Shown here one piece after another: positions 19,836 through 21,163 of a stretch of 21,163 nucleotides of DNA (positions within the stretch are counted from its first letter, which is position 1; every line of letters starts with the position of its first letter). The notes beneath the pieces are model-generated. The model had not been told where the DNA came from. It saw only the letters and a list, made by a program, of their open reading frames with translations, and did not search any database. The DNA lies in the NCBI GenBank assembly GCA_046484625.1, contig JAWOIO010000207.1:1-21163 (forward strand), read 5' to 3'. This stretch comes from DASUAO01 sp046484625. Its GTDB lineage: Bacteria; Actinomycetota; Acidimicrobiia; IMCC26256; PALSA-555. A program made the translations under genes and the position numbers.

Positions 19836-21163
19836 CTACAGGAAGCGGCGCATGAGCTTCTCCTTGCGCGCCGTGTAGGGCGGGTAGGCGAGCGCCGGGT
19901 CCGGCTTCGTGGTCTTGCGCAGCACCGCCTTGGTGTGGGTGAGCGCGTCGAAGCTCGCCTTGCCGTGGTACGCCCCGATCCCGCTCTCGCCCACGCCACC
20001 GAACGGCAGCTCGGCGACGGCTGCCTGGAACAGCGTGGCGTTCACGCACACACCGCCGCTGCTCGTCTGGGAGAGGACACGGTCGCTCACCCCGTTGTCG
20101 CCGGCGAAGACGTAGAGCGCCAGCGGCTTGTCGCGCTCGTTGACGAACGCGATCGCGGCATCCACGTCGTCGACCGCGAGGACGGGGAGGATCGGCCCGA
20201 AGATCTCGTCTTGCATCGCGGGCGAGTCGGGCGCGACGTCGCGCAATACGGTGGGCGCGACGTAGCGCTCCGCGGCGTCGTGCTCGCCCCCGATGACGAC
20301 CGTGCCCGAGTCGAGGAGCGCGACCAGCCGGGCATGGTGGCAATCATCGATGATGCGGGCGAAGTCGGGGCTGGCCTTCGGGTCATCGCCGTAGAACTCG
20401 GTGACCGCGCGACCCATCAGGTCGAGGAGCCGGTCCTCGTGCTCGCGTGCGACGAGCACGTAGTCGGGGGCGATGCACGTCTGGCCCGCGTTCAGGAACC
20501 GGCCCCACACGATCCGGCGCGCCGCCACCCCGAGGTCGGCCGACGCGTCGACGATCGCAGGGCTCTTGCCGCCGAGCTCCAGCGTCACGGGCGTCAGGTG
20601 CTCGGCCGCGGCCCGCATGACGATCCGGCCGACCGTGCCGCTGCCGGTGAAGAAGATGTGGTCCCACCGCTGGGCCAGCAGGGCCTGGGTCTCCTCGACC
20701 GCCCCTTCGACCACCGCGATCGCCTCGGTGTCGAGGGCGTCGTCGATCAGCCGCGTGAGGACGGCCGACGTGCGGGGCGCGACGTCCGACGGCTTGACGA
20801 CCGCGGCGTTGCCGGCCGCGATGGCGCCGATGAGCGGCCCGAGGGTGAGCTGGACCGGGTAGTTCCACGGGGCGATGATCAGGACGACGCCGAGCGGTTC
20901 GCGGACGATACGTGCCTTCGCCGGCTTCGTCGCCAACGGCGTGCGGACCTTCGTCGGTCGGGTCCAGCGCTTCAGGTGCTTGCGCACATGATCGATCTCG
21001 TTGAGGAGGAAGCCGACTTCGGTCGCCCACGCCTCGAGCGACGGCTTGCCGACGTCGCCCGCGAGGGCCTCGAGCAGCTCGGACTCCCGTTCGATGAGTG
21101 CGTCCCGCAGTGCCTGCAGCTGGCCGAGCCGCCACTCGAGCGGGCGCGTACGCCCGGAGTCGA
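19836..21163 (-). CDS. Aldehyde dehydrogenase, class 3-like (N-terminus beyond the window)
   Basis: 441 complete codons visible, ending L-M-R-R-F-L and TAG 19836-19838; the 5' end continues past 21163, and reading from the edge gives R-P-L-E-W-R-L-G-Q-L-Q-A-L-R with no start codon of the right kind. Catalytic Cys in G-Q-T-C-I-A (codon 20475-20477) and base Glu in L-E-L-G-G-K-S-P (codon 20577-20579) are present, as are A-P-W-N-Y-P and the Rossmann G-S-G-T-V-G. The short chain and early A-P-W-N-Y-P fit fatty or coniferyl aldehyde dehydrogenases (class 3), which oxidise long-chain or aromatic aldehydes with NAD(P). It is upstream of the GNAT gene in one minus-strand unit. Confidence 0.92.
   Translation of the reverse strand, partial: DSGRTRPLEWRLGQLQALRDALIERESELLEALAGDVGKPSLEAWATEVGFLLNEIDHVRKHLKRWTRPTKVRTPLATKPAKARIVREPLGVVLIIAPWNYPVQLTLGPLIGAIAAGNAAVVKPSDVAPRTSAVLTRLIDDALDTEAIAVVEGAVEETQALLAQRWDHIFFTGSGTVGRIVMRAAAEHLTPVTLELGGKSPAIVDASADLGVAARRIVWGRFLNAGQTCIAPDYVLVAREHEDRLLDLMGRAVTEFYGDDPKASPDFARIIDDCHHARLVALLDSGTVVIGGEHDAAERYVAPTVLRDVAPDSPAMQDEIFGPILPVLAVDDVDAAIAFVNERDKPLALYVFAGDNGVSDRVLSQTSSGGVCVNATLFQAAVAELPFGGVGESGIGAYHGKASFDALTHTKAVLRKTTKPDPALAYPPYTARKEKLMRRFL

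Overview
The window is high-GC, gene-dense actinobacterial-type DNA. Codon third positions are almost all G or C, GTG starts are common, and many neighbouring genes overlap by 4 to 8 bases. Several genes have a TANNNT box 7-8 nt before the start codon, which is typical of leaderless actinobacterial mRNAs. An F420 (Ddn-type) enzyme, many acyl-CoA and short-chain dehydrogenase genes, LivF/LivG-type transporter subunits and an MTB12-like secreted protein all fit an actinobacterium with a lipid/CoA-ester catabolic life style. I suspect an Acidimicrobiia-like lineage, but that is inference. I saw no tRNA, rRNA, CRISPR array, transposase or phage gene.

Layout. 1-1726 (+): end of a membrane protein, probably a permease, followed by two overlapping ABC ATPases of the branched-chain amino acid type. 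1797-2348 (-): secreted small protein. 2421-3083 (-) and 3151-5133 (+): TetR regulator divergent from a MaoC hydratase, an SDR dehydrogenase and a sugar-isomerase-like TIM barrel. 5204-6136 (+): SGNH-type lipoprotein, followed by a short degenerate copy of the isomerase 3' end. 9791-6248 (-): amidohydrolase, SDR and acyl-CoA synthetase with GTGA overlaps, a compact CoA-linked catabolic operon. 9781-13527 (+): a frameshifted unknown gene, an operator-like repeat array, a selenoprotein gene, a Cys-containing 363-aa partner, a D-2-hydroxyacid dehydrogenase and an internally deleted Gfo/Idh oxidoreductase. 14866-13602 (-): two-gene unit with a nitroreductase. 14892-18925 (+): F420-type reductase, acyl-CoA ligase, acyl-CoA dehydrogenase and VOC protein. 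19833-18976 and 21163-19836 (-): GNAT protein and aldehyde dehydrogenase, cut by the window end.

The most interesting locus is 10250-11984. The gene at 10346 appears to stop at TGA 10637-10639, but the same frame continues to 10900 and reads G-L-G-N-[TGA]-G-S-C-T. This is the U-G-S-C selenocysteine motif of the UGSC selenoprotein family, so the TGA is very probably a Sec codon and an ordinary gene caller would cut the gene in two. Upstream lie three ACCTGAC/T boxes spaced exactly 14 bp apart, the last forming a perfect 10-bp palindrome, next to a likely -10 box: a candidate operator for the selenoprotein operon. Two damaged genes flank the locus (a frameshift at about 10090 and a deletion at about 13200). 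They point either to local decay or to assembly errors and should be checked against reads.
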